Shown: positions 1 to 9,482, counted from the stretch's first letter. The stretch is DNA of 64,000 nucleotides from Pelagomonas calceolata (GCA_918797485.1 CAKKNE010000004.1:4278001-4342000); one strand, 5' to 3'. Notes: a model not told the origin generated them from the sequence alone. A program made the numbers and translations.

Positions 1-5
1 CACAG

Positions 6-119
6 GGCGACGGCCCCGACCACTACCGCCCGGACAGCCCCGACGACTTCCGCGTCGCGTGCCGCGACGTGTCCATGCCGCTCCCGGAAGAACGCTCGTC
101 GGAGGCGTCGTCCTCTTGA
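6..119 (+). CDS. 3'-terminal exon of an unknown gene (partial)
   Basis: An open frame runs from base 6 to a TGA at 117-119 and encodes about 37 residues, acidic and Ser-rich at the end (GDGPDHYRPDSPDDF near the start, ERSSEASSS at the end). The five bases before it are CACAG, which is a 3' splice acceptor and is also the exact 3' end of the introner elements found elsewhere in this window. The piece therefore looks like the last exon of a + strand gene whose intron, possibly an introner, is cut by the window edge. No domain is recognisable. Support is the codon-like composition, the acceptor, and convergence with the following - strand gene. Confidence 0.4.
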   Translation, partial: GDGPDHYRPDSPDDFRVACRDVSMPLPEERSSEASSS

Positions 120-272
120 CAACGTTGTGATATCCCGCCGCATCGACAGCGTGGAGGTTGTGCATATCCTACCGCCACGCCGTCGCTGCGACACTGCCCC
201 CGCCCATCCGGAAAATCTTATCGTCGGCGTTATCACTAGCTGTTGCACAGTAAAAAATGTTAACTAACCTAA

Positions 273-2105
273 TCACGGCGGAGGCCGGAACTTCGCCTTT
301 TTGGCAGCAGCGTCGGCGGCCTTGATGCGCGCCACCGTGTCCTTCGGGTACCTTTCCTTGCGCGCTTTGATGTCCGTCACGTTCACGACGGCCGGGAGCG
401 GCCAGACCGGCGGCCGGTCCTTCGGCAGCGGCTCCTCGAGGTTGTTCCACGCCAGCGCCCACTCGCGGTTGTAGAAGGGCGCATGAATTGTATCCGACGT
501 GTCGTGCAAGACCCGATGCTTCGCCTTCGGCGCCGCGTAGAAGAACGTGTCGGCGGCATGGCCGTAGTAGGCCCTTAAGCGTGCCACATAACCGGAGAAG
601 GTGCTAAAGAAGGTCCCCGTGAACAGCCGACACGGCTTCGCCGAGGCCACGACCTGCTCGACCATGCCCAGCGCGTTCGGGTCGTATAGATCGGACACTT
701 CCTCCTGAAAATCGCGCAGATAGTAAATCTTCGCGAAGGCTTCCTCGAGCGGCGCGAACCAAGTTTTATCTTTTTCATCGGTCAAAACAAACAGCACCTC
801 GTCCTTGTCATAGCCGAAACTCAGTAAGGCATCACGCCACTCTTCGCACGATATCCTCACGGAGACGAACTGCAATTCACCTCTCCTTATATGCGCCGCC
901 TGGTACGTTTCACCGTGACGCGTTAACGCGTCGACCACCCTCCCGGCCGCGCAGAACACTTCATCCTTGTATTTGAGTCTATCGCGCCCGAAGCGCTTGT
1001 AGTAGAGGTCCGTGACACCATCGTCGAACAACAGAAACGTATACCAGTGCGTGAACATCCTATACCCATGGGACGCGTTCGTCGTCATGTGGACCCACGG
1101 CGCGCCCGCGAAGCGTTGATCGACATAGCGCACGCGTCGCGTGTGCGTACAGAATTTATCCGCGGTCAAATGCCGGTATTTGTTGTGAGTAGAGCAGGGC
1201 CCGAAGGCGACGCATTCCTTTAATGGTGCCCAGCGCGGCTCGACGTCCGCATGCCTACGCATCCACTCGCGCAGCTGCCGCCGCGCTATGACACCACCGT
1301 TCGTCGCGCGCTCCGCGAGGCCCTTCAGGTGCCGCCTCGTATTATCATTTTTTATCGTTTCGTTGAGGAATTGAGAGATGGAAATGACCTCGAGCGCGCC
1401 TCGTAAGGCGTCGAAGTCCAGGAACGCGTCGACGCCGTGGTGGGCCCGCGTGTTGCCGGCATGTGTGACTTTCAAGAGATACAAGCGCTGGGGCGGGGGC
1501 ATCACGAGAACTCGACCCGTCGCGTGCGCCAAGACGGCCAACGTCTCAAAGGCCATGCGGATGTTGTTCCAGCCGCCCGCGTCCGGTTCAAAGGTTAAAT
1601 ATTTGCGCTTCGGGCCATAACCAGCGTACGGCGACGCGTGCGTCTCGCCGCGCGACCAGTAGCGCATCCTCTCGATTATGGAAGAGCAGGATTCGCGCGG
1701 CGGCGCGGTCGCGACGCGCGGCGGCGGCGTCGCGAACATGCGCTTGCGCGCGCGGTGCTCGTCGGGCGCCGCTGGCGTCGCGAACGTATGGTGGTCAGGC
1801 GCATGGTCGCGCTTCTCGGGCGCCGCCGCCGGCGACGGCGGCGCCTTCATCCCGTCGAGGAGGTAGTGAGCTTCCCGTTCCACCGCGCCTTCGACCACAG
1901 CCCACTCCTTGCGCACTTCACCTTCTACCACGGCCCAGTCCTTGCGGACCTCGCCTTCGACCGCGGCCCAGTCCCGGCGCACCTCGTCCGCGATGCTGCG
2001 CTCGTGCAGCACGACGAGCGCGCCGAGCGCGACGGCCCAGACGAGGAGGAAGTACTTGGCTAATGCTGCGGCGCCGCCGCCGCTGTTCGGGCGGCGTCGT
2101 GCCAT
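273..2105 (-). CDS. GDP-fucose protein O-fucosyltransferase-like type II membrane protein
   Basis: 610 residues. A short basic N-terminus is followed by one membrane segment (about residues 15-34), as expected for a Golgi/ER type II glycosyltransferase. Residues 41-78 hold three and a half 11-residue repeats of the form EVRxDWAxVEG, probably a helical stem. A Pro/Ala-rich linker leads to the catalytic region. YLTFEPDAGGWNNIRMAFE (about 168) is the typical opening of the O-fucosyltransferase superfamily, and AAHIRRGELQF (about 400) matches its conserved H-x-RRG-x-x-Q nucleotide-binding motif. The likely role is transfer of a sugar from a GDP-sugar to secreted proteins; donor and acceptor cannot be read. 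The ATG at 2105 directly precedes the basic/membrane N-terminus. It is divergent from the next gene, with a palindromic motif between them. Confidence 0.75.
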   Translation of the reverse strand: MARRRPNSGGGAAALAKYFLLVWAVALGALVVLHERSIADEVRRDWAAVEGEVRKDWAVVEGEVRKEWAVVEGAVEREAHYLLDGMKAPPSPAAAPEKRDHAPDHHTFATPAAPDEHRARKRMFATPPPRVATAPPRESCSSIIERMRYWSRGETHASPYAGYGPKRKYLTFEPDAGGWNNIRMAFETLAVLAHATGRVLVMPPPQRLYLLKVTHAGNTRAHHGVDAFLDFDALRGALEVISISQFLNETIKNDNTRRHLKGLAERATNGGVIARRQLREWMRRHADVEPRWAPLKECVAFGPCSTHNKYRHLTADKFCTHTRRVRYVDQRFAGAPWVHMTTNASHGYRMFTHWYTFLLFDDGVTDLYYKRFGRDRLKYKDEVFCAAGRVVDALTRHGETYQAAHIRRGELQFVSVRISCEEWRDALLSFGYDKDEVLFVLTDEKDKTWFAPLEEAFAKIYYLRDFQEEVSDLYDPNALGMVEQVVASAKPCRLFTGTFFSTFSGYVARLRAYYGHAADTFFYAAPKAKHRVLHDTSDTIHAPFYNREWALAWNNLEEPLPKDRPPVWPLPAVVNVTDIKARKERYPKDTVARIKAADAAAKKAKFRPPP

Positions 2106-2301
2106 CCTGTTTTTATGAGTGCTGCGGCCGACGAGGGCTTAATTGGTGCTGCACAGCTTGTGGACCATTTTGATCTAGAGTCGCATTCGCTGCGGCAGCG
2201 ATGCTTGGGCGGCTATCTTAGCTTTACAAAAGCAGTAAGAATACGGCCTACACGCAATGATTGCGCACGTTATGCGTAAAATGGCAGCGACCCAAATTTT
2301 A

Positions 2302-2325
2302 GCTAGCGGCCTGTGACACACTAGC
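2302..2325. promoter_or_regulatory. CTAG palindrome motif, copy 1
   Basis: Reads GCTAGCGGCCTG then TGACACACTAGC. It lies in the 488-bp divergent gap, 197 bp from the fucosyltransferase-like ATG and 269 bp from the ATG at 2594. It is one of twelve copies of a motif whose outer arms GCTAG..CTAGC are inverted repeats. Nothing else was recognised in the gap 2106-2593. Confidence 0.6.
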
Positions 2326-2593
2326 AAGCACCTACTTTTTGGCCAATCGACGCAATTTAGCCCGCTTCCGCGCAATAGTGACGTAGGGGCTGTTCATAGA
2401 TCACGTTCGACATCCTGCATCCGCTCAGAGCGCTGTCGTAGCGAGAACCATCTCAGCAGAGCCACTCACAGCCTGCTGCTGTGCGCGTCGCCCGCGCTAG
2501 CGCCGCGAAGCGATCGGGCCCAGCCGAGCCGACCCCGTAGAGGTGACAAGATCAGCTGCTTTTGGCGCCTTACGCCATCGCCGCGATACAAAA

Positions 2594-3076
2594 ATGAATT
2601 TCGACGACACCGAGAGCGAGGACGACGAGCCACAGCAACCGCAGGAACCGGTCGCGCCGCCGGCGCCGGCCCCGGCGCCCGAGAGCGACCTCCCGTCGGC
2701 CGCGAGCATCCTCGACGCCGAGGCCACGCCGGCCTACGTCGTCACCCAGCCGAGCGTCAACGGCCTCGAGCCCATCCAGGAAACCGCAACGCCCGCGGTT
2801 GTCCCGACGCCGACGCCGATCCGCGACACCGGCGAAAAAGAGGCCGAGGAAGAGCGCATCATGAAGGCCCAGCACGAGGCCCTCAAGAAGCAGGGGCGGG
2901 CGCGCCAGCGAAAACGGGCGAGGGAAAAAGCCGAGCAGAACGAGGCCCGGCCGGCCTACGAGCGCCAGAGTATGCACGGCCAGAAGATCGCCATCTCCGT
3001 CGGGCCCTCGTCCTTACCGGACACGTGCCGGACGACGTGGTCGGCGATCCCGCACAAAAATACGAAGTGGAAGTAG
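2594..3076 (+). CDS. Unknown charged protein with Pro/Ala-rich N-terminus
   Basis: 160 residues from the ATG at 2594, chosen over upstream codons because it follows an A-rich CAAAA context shared with other starts in this window. Residues 1-15 are very acidic (NFDDTESEDDE), followed by a Pro/Ala-rich stretch. A strongly charged segment predicted to be helical follows (EAEEERIMKAQHEALKKQ, then RARQRKRAREKAEQNEA) and a short C-terminus ending NTKWK. The layout of an acidic tail plus a basic helix vaguely recalls clathrin light chains, but no diagnostic motif is present, so the function is unknown. It converges on the VHS-GAT gene with only 15 bp between the two stop codons. Confidence 0.6.
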   Translation: MNFDDTESEDDEPQQPQEPVAPPAPAPAPESDLPSAASILDAEATPAYVVTQPSVNGLEPIQETATPAVVPTPTPIRDTGEKEAEEERIMKAQHEALKKQGRARQRKRAREKAEQNEARPAYERQSMHGQKIAISVGPSSLPDTCRTTWSAIPHKNTKWK

Positions 3077-3091
3077 TAAGTGTGTGAAGTA

Positions 3092-4075
3092 TTAAACAGT
3101 GGGGTTCGTCGGCGGCGCCGACAGGTCGAGCAAGGAGCCCTCCGCCGCCGCCGCCGGCGCGGCCGCGGGCGGCGCCGAGAAGTCTAATAACGATCCCTCG
3201 GCTGCAGGAGGAGCAGGAGGCGGCGCCGACAGGTCCAGGAGCGTCTCCTCCTGCGCGGGCGGCGGCGGCGGTGTGGGCCGGTTCTCCGACGCCGCCTCGT
3301 CCGCCAACACCTGCTGCACGGCGTCGTTCACGGCCAGCAGGTGCGCCACCGTGTCCGCGTCGCCCAGACCGCCCGCCAGGCCCACCTCGACCAAATTCGC
3401 GAGGCGCGGCCGGCACGCCTCCAAAAAACCAACAACCTCCGACATGGCCTCGTCCTCCTTAATACCAGGGCTGTTCGGCAGCATCGACTCGAGCAGGGAC
3501 ACGTGCTCCGCGACGACGTCCAAATCCGTGCGCACCTTCACGATCGCGTTGGCTCGTTCCAGCGACCCGTCCGCGAGCGCGGCCGCGAGGGCCGCGTCGC
3601 TCTCCGACGCATTTGACAAAGATGGCTGGGTTCGAGGCGGCGTGAACACGGGCACGTCCGTCGGCTCGCCGAACGGTAAACCCTTGACCCTTAACGCGTA
3701 GTACGTCTCGCAGAACTTCGGGTAGCTCTGCTTCAGGGGCTCGAAGGCGACGCCCCACTGCTGAATTAACTCCAAAGCTCGCGTCTGGACTTCGATATTT
3801 GACGGCGCCTGCGCGAGGTTCGCGACGGACGGTAGGGCCCCCTGCTCGACGGCGCCGTGGCAGTTCTCGCAGTTCTTGACGCACATTTCTAGTAGAGTTA
3901 GTGATAGTAACTGCACGTGCGCGTCGTTCTTGCCCAGTCTACGTTTGACCGCCGCCACCAACGCCAAGGCTTCGCTCGGGTCTCTTCCTACGCAGTCGCA
4001 GATCTCGAGGTTCTTGCCGTAGTCGACGGCGCCCTGGCGGATCTCGGCCGTCGCGGCCTCGACGAGCTGGTCCAT
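3092..4075 (-). CDS. VHS-GAT domain trafficking adaptor (TOM1/TOL-like)
   Basis: 327 residues. Residues 1 to about 135 form a VHS superhelix: MDQLVEAATAEI, then LALVAAVKRRLGKNDAHVQL and LLEMCVKNCENCHGAV, which match the conserved VHS helices. A GAT-like helical region follows (about 165-260). The C-terminus is Pro/Ala-rich and carries three clathrin-box-like motifs, ETLLDLS, GSLLDFS and GSLLDLS. There is no GAE ear, so it resembles TOM1/TOM1L and plant TOL proteins rather than GGAs. The expected role is binding ubiquitinated cargo and clathrin on endosomes. Three near-identical LLDL/LLDF boxes within about 60 residues are a neat repeat. The ATG at 4075 opens the VHS domain directly. Confidence 0.85.
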   Translation of the reverse strand: MDQLVEAATAEIRQGAVDYGKNLEICDCVGRDPSEALALVAAVKRRLGKNDAHVQLLSLTLLEMCVKNCENCHGAVEQGALPSVANLAQAPSNIEVQTRALELIQQWGVAFEPLKQSYPKFCETYYALRVKGLPFGEPTDVPVFTPPRTQPSLSNASESDAALAAALADGSLERANAIVKVRTDLDVVAEHVSLLESMLPNSPGIKEDEAMSEVVGFLEACRPRLANLVEVGLAGGLGDADTVAHLLAVNDAVQQVLADEAASENRPTPPPPPAQEETLLDLSAPPPAPPAAEGSLLDFSAPPAAAPAAAAEGSLLDLSAPPTNPTV

Positions 4076-4324
4076 CCTTCTGTTTTCTTTTAAAACGGCT
4101 CGCGCGGCGCTACGCGCTGTTGATCCGGGGCGACGCCAAATTGTTATTGCTCCCTCGAGGCCTCACAGCTGCTGGGTCACTTGGCTGGGAGAGAAGCGCA
4201 GCGGGTTCCGATCGTTGCGCTTTGCCTTCTCTGCAAAAATTATTGCTCTGAGAGTATGCTGTCGTAAGGCCAAGCGGTAGAACCGCGTAGACTCCTCCCT
4301 GCCGGAGAAGATGCCAGGGGCTTT

Positions 4325-4347
4325 CTAGTGTCTTACATGCCGCTAGC
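4325..4347. promoter_or_regulatory. CTAG palindrome motif, copy 2
   Basis: Reads CTAGTGTCTTAC then ATGCCGCTAGC, 250 bp upstream of the VHS-GAT start. The left arm lacks the leading G. It lies in the gap 4076-4849, which otherwise contains only the short orphan open frame at 4457-4632. Confidence 0.6.
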
Positions 4348-4456
4348 ACCAGACACCGCGACGCCCGACGGGCATCAGTGCCGTCCTTGAGGAGCTGCTC
4401 ATTGCTGGTAGAATACTGTTTCGACCAGACCGCGCTGCGCCAGCACAATTTCGTGA

Positions 4457-4632
4457 CGCGGTCCCTCGCCGGTAGGCGCGCGCACCTCAGCCACAGAAAG
4501 CCGACCGACGACCACCATCTACGAAGCCGACGCCGGCCGGCGAGATATCCCCATCACGGTCACGATCAATTACCGCGCGGCACAGCCTTCCGCTCAGTCG
4601 CCACTTTATTATGAGGAACGAGACGTCTGCTA
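4457..4632 (+). other. Possible orphan coding exon
   Basis: A stretch without a usable ATG reads protein-like up to a TAA at 4630-4632. Its latter half translates as TTIYEADAGRRDIPITV followed by TINYRAAQPSAQSPLYYEE. This balance of hydrophobic and polar residues is unlike the Arg/Ala-rich shadow frames of this GC-rich DNA. AG acceptors are available just upstream (ctcag, 4486-4490). It could be the last exon of an unrecognised + strand gene or a gene remnant. No upstream exon could be assigned. Confidence 0.25.
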
Positions 4633-4849
4633 AGCCAGACGAGGATCGCGCACGCGCAGTGGCAATCATTACTGACGACGAGTGGTGCGCGGGCGCGGGA
4701 GCCGACGCGTCGATGGCCCGAAACCGGAAGCCCAGCCTTCGAAGACGACGGGAGGGCGTCCGCGGCGAAACCCCGCCCCGAAGCTATTATATTCATGACA
4801 TCCGTTAAACACGCGCCTAGAGGCGACGCGTCGTCGACGGAACCGGGCC

Positions 4850-6455
4850 CTACAAGCTCCAGTCGATGGGCTCGAGCTCGAGCTCTTTGAGGGCTTCGTT
4901 CGTCTTGGAGAAGATGTTCGACGCGGCGAACGGCTCGGCCCCCGAGAACCGCGCTCTAGACGACGGGTGCGACGCCGTGATGACGCGGTGGACCGTCGTG
5001 TCGATGTCTTTGATGTGTTCCTGAGCGTTCTTGCCCAACGCGATGAACACGATGCCCTGCTTCTTCCTGAATTTGCAGATGATCTTGATGACTTCCTTCG
5101 TGAAGATGCGCCACATGTCGCTGTGCGACCCTGGATCGCCACTCTTCACCGTAAGTGCACTATTCAACAACAAGACGCCGCGCTGCGCCCATTTGGTAAG
5201 GTCACCGTTCGTCATGTGGATGTCAACGTTCGCCTCGGGCACGTCCGTCTCCAACAACGCGAACATGTTGCCCAGTGAAGGTGGGATGCTCGTGTGCTCG
5301 TCGACGGAGAAGGCGAGGCCGTTCGCTTCGCCTTTATTGTAATAAGGGTCCTGGCCAATCATGATCGCTCTAGCCTGTTCTAATGGCGTCTCTTGAAAGC
5401 ACCTGAAAATGAAGCGCTTCTCCGGGAAGATGCTGTATTGTGTGGTGCGCTGCCTATACATGTCGTCGATGGTATAGAAGACATCCCTCTGGTCGCGGAT
5501 CACAGGTTTGAGCTTATTGCGCCAGCCGTCCGGGAGCATTTCCAGGTAAAAATGGAGGCAGGACTCCTGGGGCTTTGCTTTGTGTTTCGAGCGAATGTCT
5601 TCATCATAAGCGTGGCTCGGCTCCGCGCACGCGAGGTCGGACACGTCTCTGCAGAAGAACTGATCCTTAGCTTTAAGTGTCGCTTCCAGATTGCGTGGAA
5701 CAAAGCGCCACGCGCCGCACTCGTCGCATAACATCTGCTCGGCGCAGCCCTCAACTCGCCCGTGGTACACGCTGCCGGACATGGATGGCGCGAGGCCCGG
5801 CGGCAGGAGAGGCACTGGTATAGGTGTATCGTTGGAGACGACGCCGAGAACAGAGAGGAGGTTCAAACAATATTTGCAGGCGGGGTGGTACAAAGACGCG
5901 GCGATGTAAGTATCGACGCCACGTAGCAAGACCTTGATAATGGCCTGTTCTTCGCCGTGGTGCGCGGCATGACGCGCTGCCTCAGCCCAGGCGCGCTGCG
6001 CAACATGGGGGCCGCCTGCGCGAAGACGACTTACCGAAAAGTACGGATGAGGACGCGGGACGCTTACGTCGTTTCACGGAGACCTTGGCCCATTTGGTGA
6101 TGACTGCTGCGACCTTCTTCAAGTCGCCGAATTCATTGAGCTCGTCTCTGCCAATGCATCCGGCGGCGCCGAAGATGGTGTCAAAACTATCGAGCACTCG
6201 GCCTTCGTCGAGCTGCACCTCGCGCACCCGCCCGCAGCCGTACGATTCGGACGTCACCTCACACATGCTGCACGCATTCGCGCCCGCCAGCAGAAAAGCA
6301 TAAGCCACGTTCGCCATCACGCCCTTGTCCGCGGACGTCGCGGAGACGACCGAGGTGTCGACGCCGTCCAAGGGCTTCGCGAACGCAATGGTCTCATTCT
6401 CAGCCTTCAGATTGAGCTTCGGCAAATTCATGGTGTTGATGATTTTAGTACGCAT
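4850..6455 (-). CDS. CW zinc finger-uracil-DNA glycosylase (family 1 UNG) fusion
   Basis: Proposed join of exon 6455-6068 and exon 6015-4850 around a 52-bp GTAAGC..GCAG intron, giving 517 residues. The second exon has no ATG before 5782 but is open and in frame right up to the acceptor, so one spliced gene is preferred. An alternative is a shorter UNG starting at 5782. The C-terminal half is a family 1 UNG that removes uracil from DNA: GQDPYYNKGEANGLAFSV (about 349; the usual GQDPYH has Tyr for His), LLLNSALTV, ASHPSSRARFSGAEPF (about 480) and FSKTNEALKELELEPIDW. Upstream, at about 223-265, CDECGAWRFVP and the following Cys residues form a CW-type zinc finger, a module known to read methylated histone H3K4. 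The N-terminal 130 residues are unrecognised. Confidence 0.7.
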
Positions 6456-6733
6456 TCTGTTTTGGGATTTGGCGAGGGGCGCGCCGCCTGCGAGGTGAAA
6501 AGTATTGTACGTCCGTCACTGGTTGAGTTCTACACTACGTAGCACGGTACAGCTCCACAGCGCGCTTCGAGAGTTCATCGGCCGGCCTATCTGTGTCTGT
6601 CGAGATTTCTTCAAGCGCAGCAACGAGCATACCTCTGTCGTGGAACGTGTTGCCGTCGTCTAGAGGTTCGAGGCGCAAAGTACTACCTTCGGTGGGCACC
6701 GGCCGCAGCGCTTCCTTGGACCGTCGATCGGTG

Positions 6734-6922
6734 AGCCTGTGCGGTACCGTTGAATCTCATACCTCGGCGACGACGCGGTCGTGCGTGACTGAATCGAACG
6801 GCGCGAGCCTCGCATCGCCTCGCCATCGAGCAGACGTCGCGGCGATGGCGTGGGCGTCGACGCGGTAAAAACGTCGCCGCGATGGCGTGGGCGTCGACGC
6901 GCGAAGGTGCCGCGAAATCTGA
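6734..6922. repeat. Decayed introner-like sequence with a 30-bp tandem repeat
   Basis: The 3' flank of the SAP/zinc-finger gene holds two copies (6835-6864 and 6872-6901) of a 30-bp unit containing GATGGCGTGGGCGTCGACG, differing at one base and separated by GTAAAAA. The surrounding bases (CGCCATCGAGCAGACG, then CGAAATCTGATT) resemble the interior and end of the introners. It is probably an old or partial copy. The rest of the gap 6456-6733 shows nothing. Confidence 0.4.
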
Positions 6923-8479
6923 TTAGTGCGCTGCCGCGGACGCGCACTTCTCGCAGATAGGTATAAGCAAGCCTTCGACGAACACGCGCTGTGGCCCTTT
7001 GCAGTCGCGGTCGAGGCAGCTCGGGCACACCCACTCGTCAAACAAGCTGTTTTCCGGGTCTCGGAAGTCGAGGCGGCTTATAATGGCTTTCGGAAGCTTT
7101 GCCACATCTGAGTCTGCTATCTGTTTCAGCATGAAGTGCTGCTCCACCACGTTCCGGAACTGGGGATGATCAATCTCGGTCTGAGGCTCCACCGCTCCTT
7201 CCAAATCGCTGCCCTCGCCCTGCTTTTTTAGTTCAGAAGCTTTGGCTGCTCTTGACGCCCGAGCTATATCTTCGTCGAGGGATAAGCGTGCGAGCTCTTC
7301 GTTGTTGGCGGCCTCGGCGTCCACGAGGGCCGCGGCCGCAACGGCGTCTTCCTGGCTCAAAGCGGAATGATTGGCGCGGAGCTCGGCGAGTTTGAGCTCG
7401 CGCTCGTCGATGGCTATTTGTAGGTCGCGGTACATCTCGGACGTCACCACGCGCTGCTTGTTTCGCCGTGCCTCAAAATTTGCAGTCGCGGAGCCACAGG
7501 CTTCGCAGAGCGTCGACTGGCCATCTGGACCGTCTTTTATCCCACCGGCTTCGTCATGGTTGCGGCCGCAGTTTGTGCAGAACCACTCATCGAGCGGCGG
7601 TAATGGAGGTCGCCCAGATCTAAAACGTCCGCAGCACGATCTACAGGCCGTCCTCATGCCGTACGGTCCATCGTAGCGCCAGCCGCCCAAAGCCACGGCG
7701 CACGACAAGCAGTTCTCGAGGCGTGGCAAATTTTTGAGCTTCGGTCGTGACGCACGTCGCCGGTCAAAACATCTCCTACATATTGGCCCTTCGTCGGTTC
7801 TAAGAGCGGGACGCGGGGTTCCACACTCGGACTCGGGTTGGTCGCAGTCCGCACACGTCCAGTTTCTCGGCGGCGGCGGAGCAGGTGGCGGTCTCGTCAA
7901 TTTCAATAATAGAACACTCCTGGAACAGTTTCGGCCCTTGCATGTGACCGGAATCCCCCGCAGCTTGCACTCGGCCTTTAGCTTCTCCAGATAGTTCTCA
8001 TCATTGGGATCGAGCGACGCGGGGTCGAACGGTTCCACCACCGTCGCGACCACGGGTGCGTCGGCGACGTCTGGGGCCGCTTCCGGCGCCGCTTGCGGCT
8101 CGGCGGCCGCGCCGACGGTGCTAGATAAAGGGTCCGCCGCGGATGGCGCCGGCGCCGGCGCTGTCGATTCGGCCTGCATCGGCGGCGCGACCGGCGCGTT
8201 CGGGGGCGTCGGCGGCACCGCGGGTTCGAAGCGCGTCGGGTCGGCGGCTACGGAGGAGGGCTGCATCTCGGGCTGCTGGGGCGCGGTCGGTTCGGCCTCC
8301 ATCTCGGTCTGCCGCCTAAGCGCGATTTCGCGCGCGGCAGCGAGGGTCGCCATGACTTGTTGCCCGTGGGCTCTTTCCCGATCGTCGATGTTGACAATGT
8401 TGTCGGCCTGGCGCATTCCTTGCAAGGCTGCATAGAATAAACCGTCGAATGCAGCATCGTTACGAGGGTCGCTGGCCAT
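6923..8479 (-). CDS. SAP-like plus four GATA-like Cys4 zinc fingers
   Basis: 518 residues from the ATG at 8479; an in-frame TGA upstream rules out an earlier start. The N-terminal 150 residues are Ala/Pro-rich. About residues 160-195 (LEKLKAECKLRGIPVTCKG then SVLLLKL) resemble a SAP DNA-binding helix pair. Four Cys4 units follow: CADCDQPESECG..CRRC (about 206), CLSCAV..CRSC (about 255), CTNCGRNHDEAGG..LCEACG (about 302) and CPSCLDRDC..CEKC (about 487). The third is closest to a GATA finger. A charged helical region separates fingers three and four. It is probably a nuclear DNA-associated protein; the target is unknown. Its 5' leader is interrupted by the 304-bp introner at 8543-8846. Confidence 0.7.
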   Translation of the reverse strand: MASDPRNDAAFDGLFYAALQGMRQADNIVNIDDRERAHGQQVMATLAAAREIALRRQTEMEAEPTAPQQPEMQPSSVAADPTRFEPAVPPTPPNAPVAPPMQAESTAPAPAPSAADPLSSTVGAAAEPQAAPEAAPDVADAPVVATVVEPFDPASLDPNDENYLEKLKAECKLRGIPVTCKGRNCSRSVLLLKLTRPPPAPPPPRNWTCADCDQPESECGTPRPALRTDEGPICRRCFDRRRASRPKLKNLPRLENCLSCAVALGGWRYDGPYGMRTACRSCCGRFRSGRPPLPPLDEWFCTNCGRNHDEAGGIKDGPDGQSTLCEACGSATANFEARRNKQRVVTSEMYRDLQIAIDERELKLAELRANHSALSQEDAVAAAALVDAEAANNEELARLSLDEDIARASRAAKASELKKQGEGSDLEGAVEPQTEIDHPQFRNVVEQHFMLKQIADSDVAKLPKAIISRLDFRDPENSLFDEWVCPSCLDRDCKGPQRVFVEGLLIPICEKCASAAAH

Positions 8480-8542
8480 CACCGCGACGTGGATCGCCTC
8501 GACGGCTGCCCTCCGAGATCGTCGTCAGTGATGTGTTGTTGC

Positions 8543-8846
8543 CTGTGTGGAAATCAAAATTTTACGGCGCCTTCGTGCTGAATCATCGCGTCGTCCTCGA
8601 CGCCATCGACGCGACGCCTGCTCGATGGCGTGGCGATGCCGGTTCATCACCGCTCGACGGAGCCAGCACGGCCACGTCATCACCGAGAAATGACTTAGTG
8701 AAGAAACGCCATCGACGCGACTGCTCGATGGCGCGGCGATGCCGGTTCATCACCGCTCGACGGAGCCAGCGGCCACGTTATCACCGAGAAATGACTTAGT
8801 GAAGAATCGTCGGGTGCACCCGACGCACTGGTTGATTTCCACACGG
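8543..8846 (-). mobile_element. Introner element with internal duplication (5' leader intron)
   Basis: The ends are CTGTGTGGAAATCA and its inverted copy TGATTTCCACACGG, flanked by the exact 8-bp duplication GTTGTTGC (8535-8542 and 8847-8854). About 95 bp of the interior (roughly 8609-8704) is repeated in tandem (to about 8807), making this the longest copy here. Only the - strand reading ends in CACAG, so it fits as an intron of the 5' untranslated leader of the SAP/zinc-finger gene. The rest of 8480-9179 holds no recognisable gene and probably contains two divergent promoters. Confidence 0.8.
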
Positions 8847-9179
8847 GTTGTTGCGGTTCCGTGGCGATCGACTGCGACACCGTCGCGGTCGGGGCCTACG
8901 GCGACTGGGTCGCGGAGCGCCCACCAGAAGAAAGGGTGCCCGGAGGCTGCTACTAAAAGAGGGGGGGCGCCCGAGGAAGCAAGGGGCGGTGCGGTGTGGG
9001 GTGCACGGCGAGCCGTGGACCGGGGCTGTCGCGCTGCTCGTGCGGGTTCTAGGCCGGGCGTGTGAATTAGGCATTGTTGTATTACTTAGACTCGTTCCTG
9101 GGCCGTTTTACGGCTGGGGCTCGCGAGCCGGCTTCAGCACCATGACACAATTTCAATTGCGAGGGCAACGAGTTCAGGT

Positions 9180-9482
9180 ATGACGTCTACGCCAAATAAC
9201 GCAGGAATAGCACCATTCGAGGCCACACAAGCGCCGGACAAGCGTCTCCCGCCGTACACAGGCGAATACAGCCGTGAAATTGTAATCAAAGCCCTGGATG
9301 AGCTATACTGGATGGGCGTCGACGAGATGCGTGACCTCGCCTGCATGTACGGAAGAAGGCTGAACTGGACGCCGCCGCATTTACCCAAAGGCGCGATCGA
9401 CGAGGCCGAGGCCAGCGCGTCGACGACGGCGGCGGCGGAGCCAGCCCCAAAGAAAGCGCGCTTGAGCGGCCGCGGCGTGTAA
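9180..9482 (+). CDS. Small hypothetical protein
   Basis: 100 residues. The central part (EYSREIVIKALDELYWMGVD followed by EMRDLACMYGRRLNWTPP) is predicted to be helical and protein-like. The C-terminus is acidic then Ala/Ser-rich and ends with a basic cluster, PKKARLSGRG, resembling a nuclear localisation signal. No family is recognised. It would be divergent from the SAP/zinc-finger gene. Support is composition only, and an additional exon is possible. Confidence 0.45.
   Translation: MTSTPNNAGIAPFEATQAPDKRLPPYTGEYSREIVIKALDELYWMGVDEMRDLACMYGRRLNWTPPHLPKGAIDEAEASASTTAAAEPAPKKARLSGRGV

Noticed and set aside
2594-3076. Clathrin light chain assignment for the charged 160-residue protein
   Set aside because: Only general composition fits; the heavy-chain-binding helix pattern with its conserved Trp residues is absent.
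4669-5142. Long Arg/Ser/Thr-rich open frames antisense or out of frame to the UNG gene
   Set aside because: Shadow frames of GC-rich coding DNA; the UNG reading has catalytic motifs while these are low-complexity.
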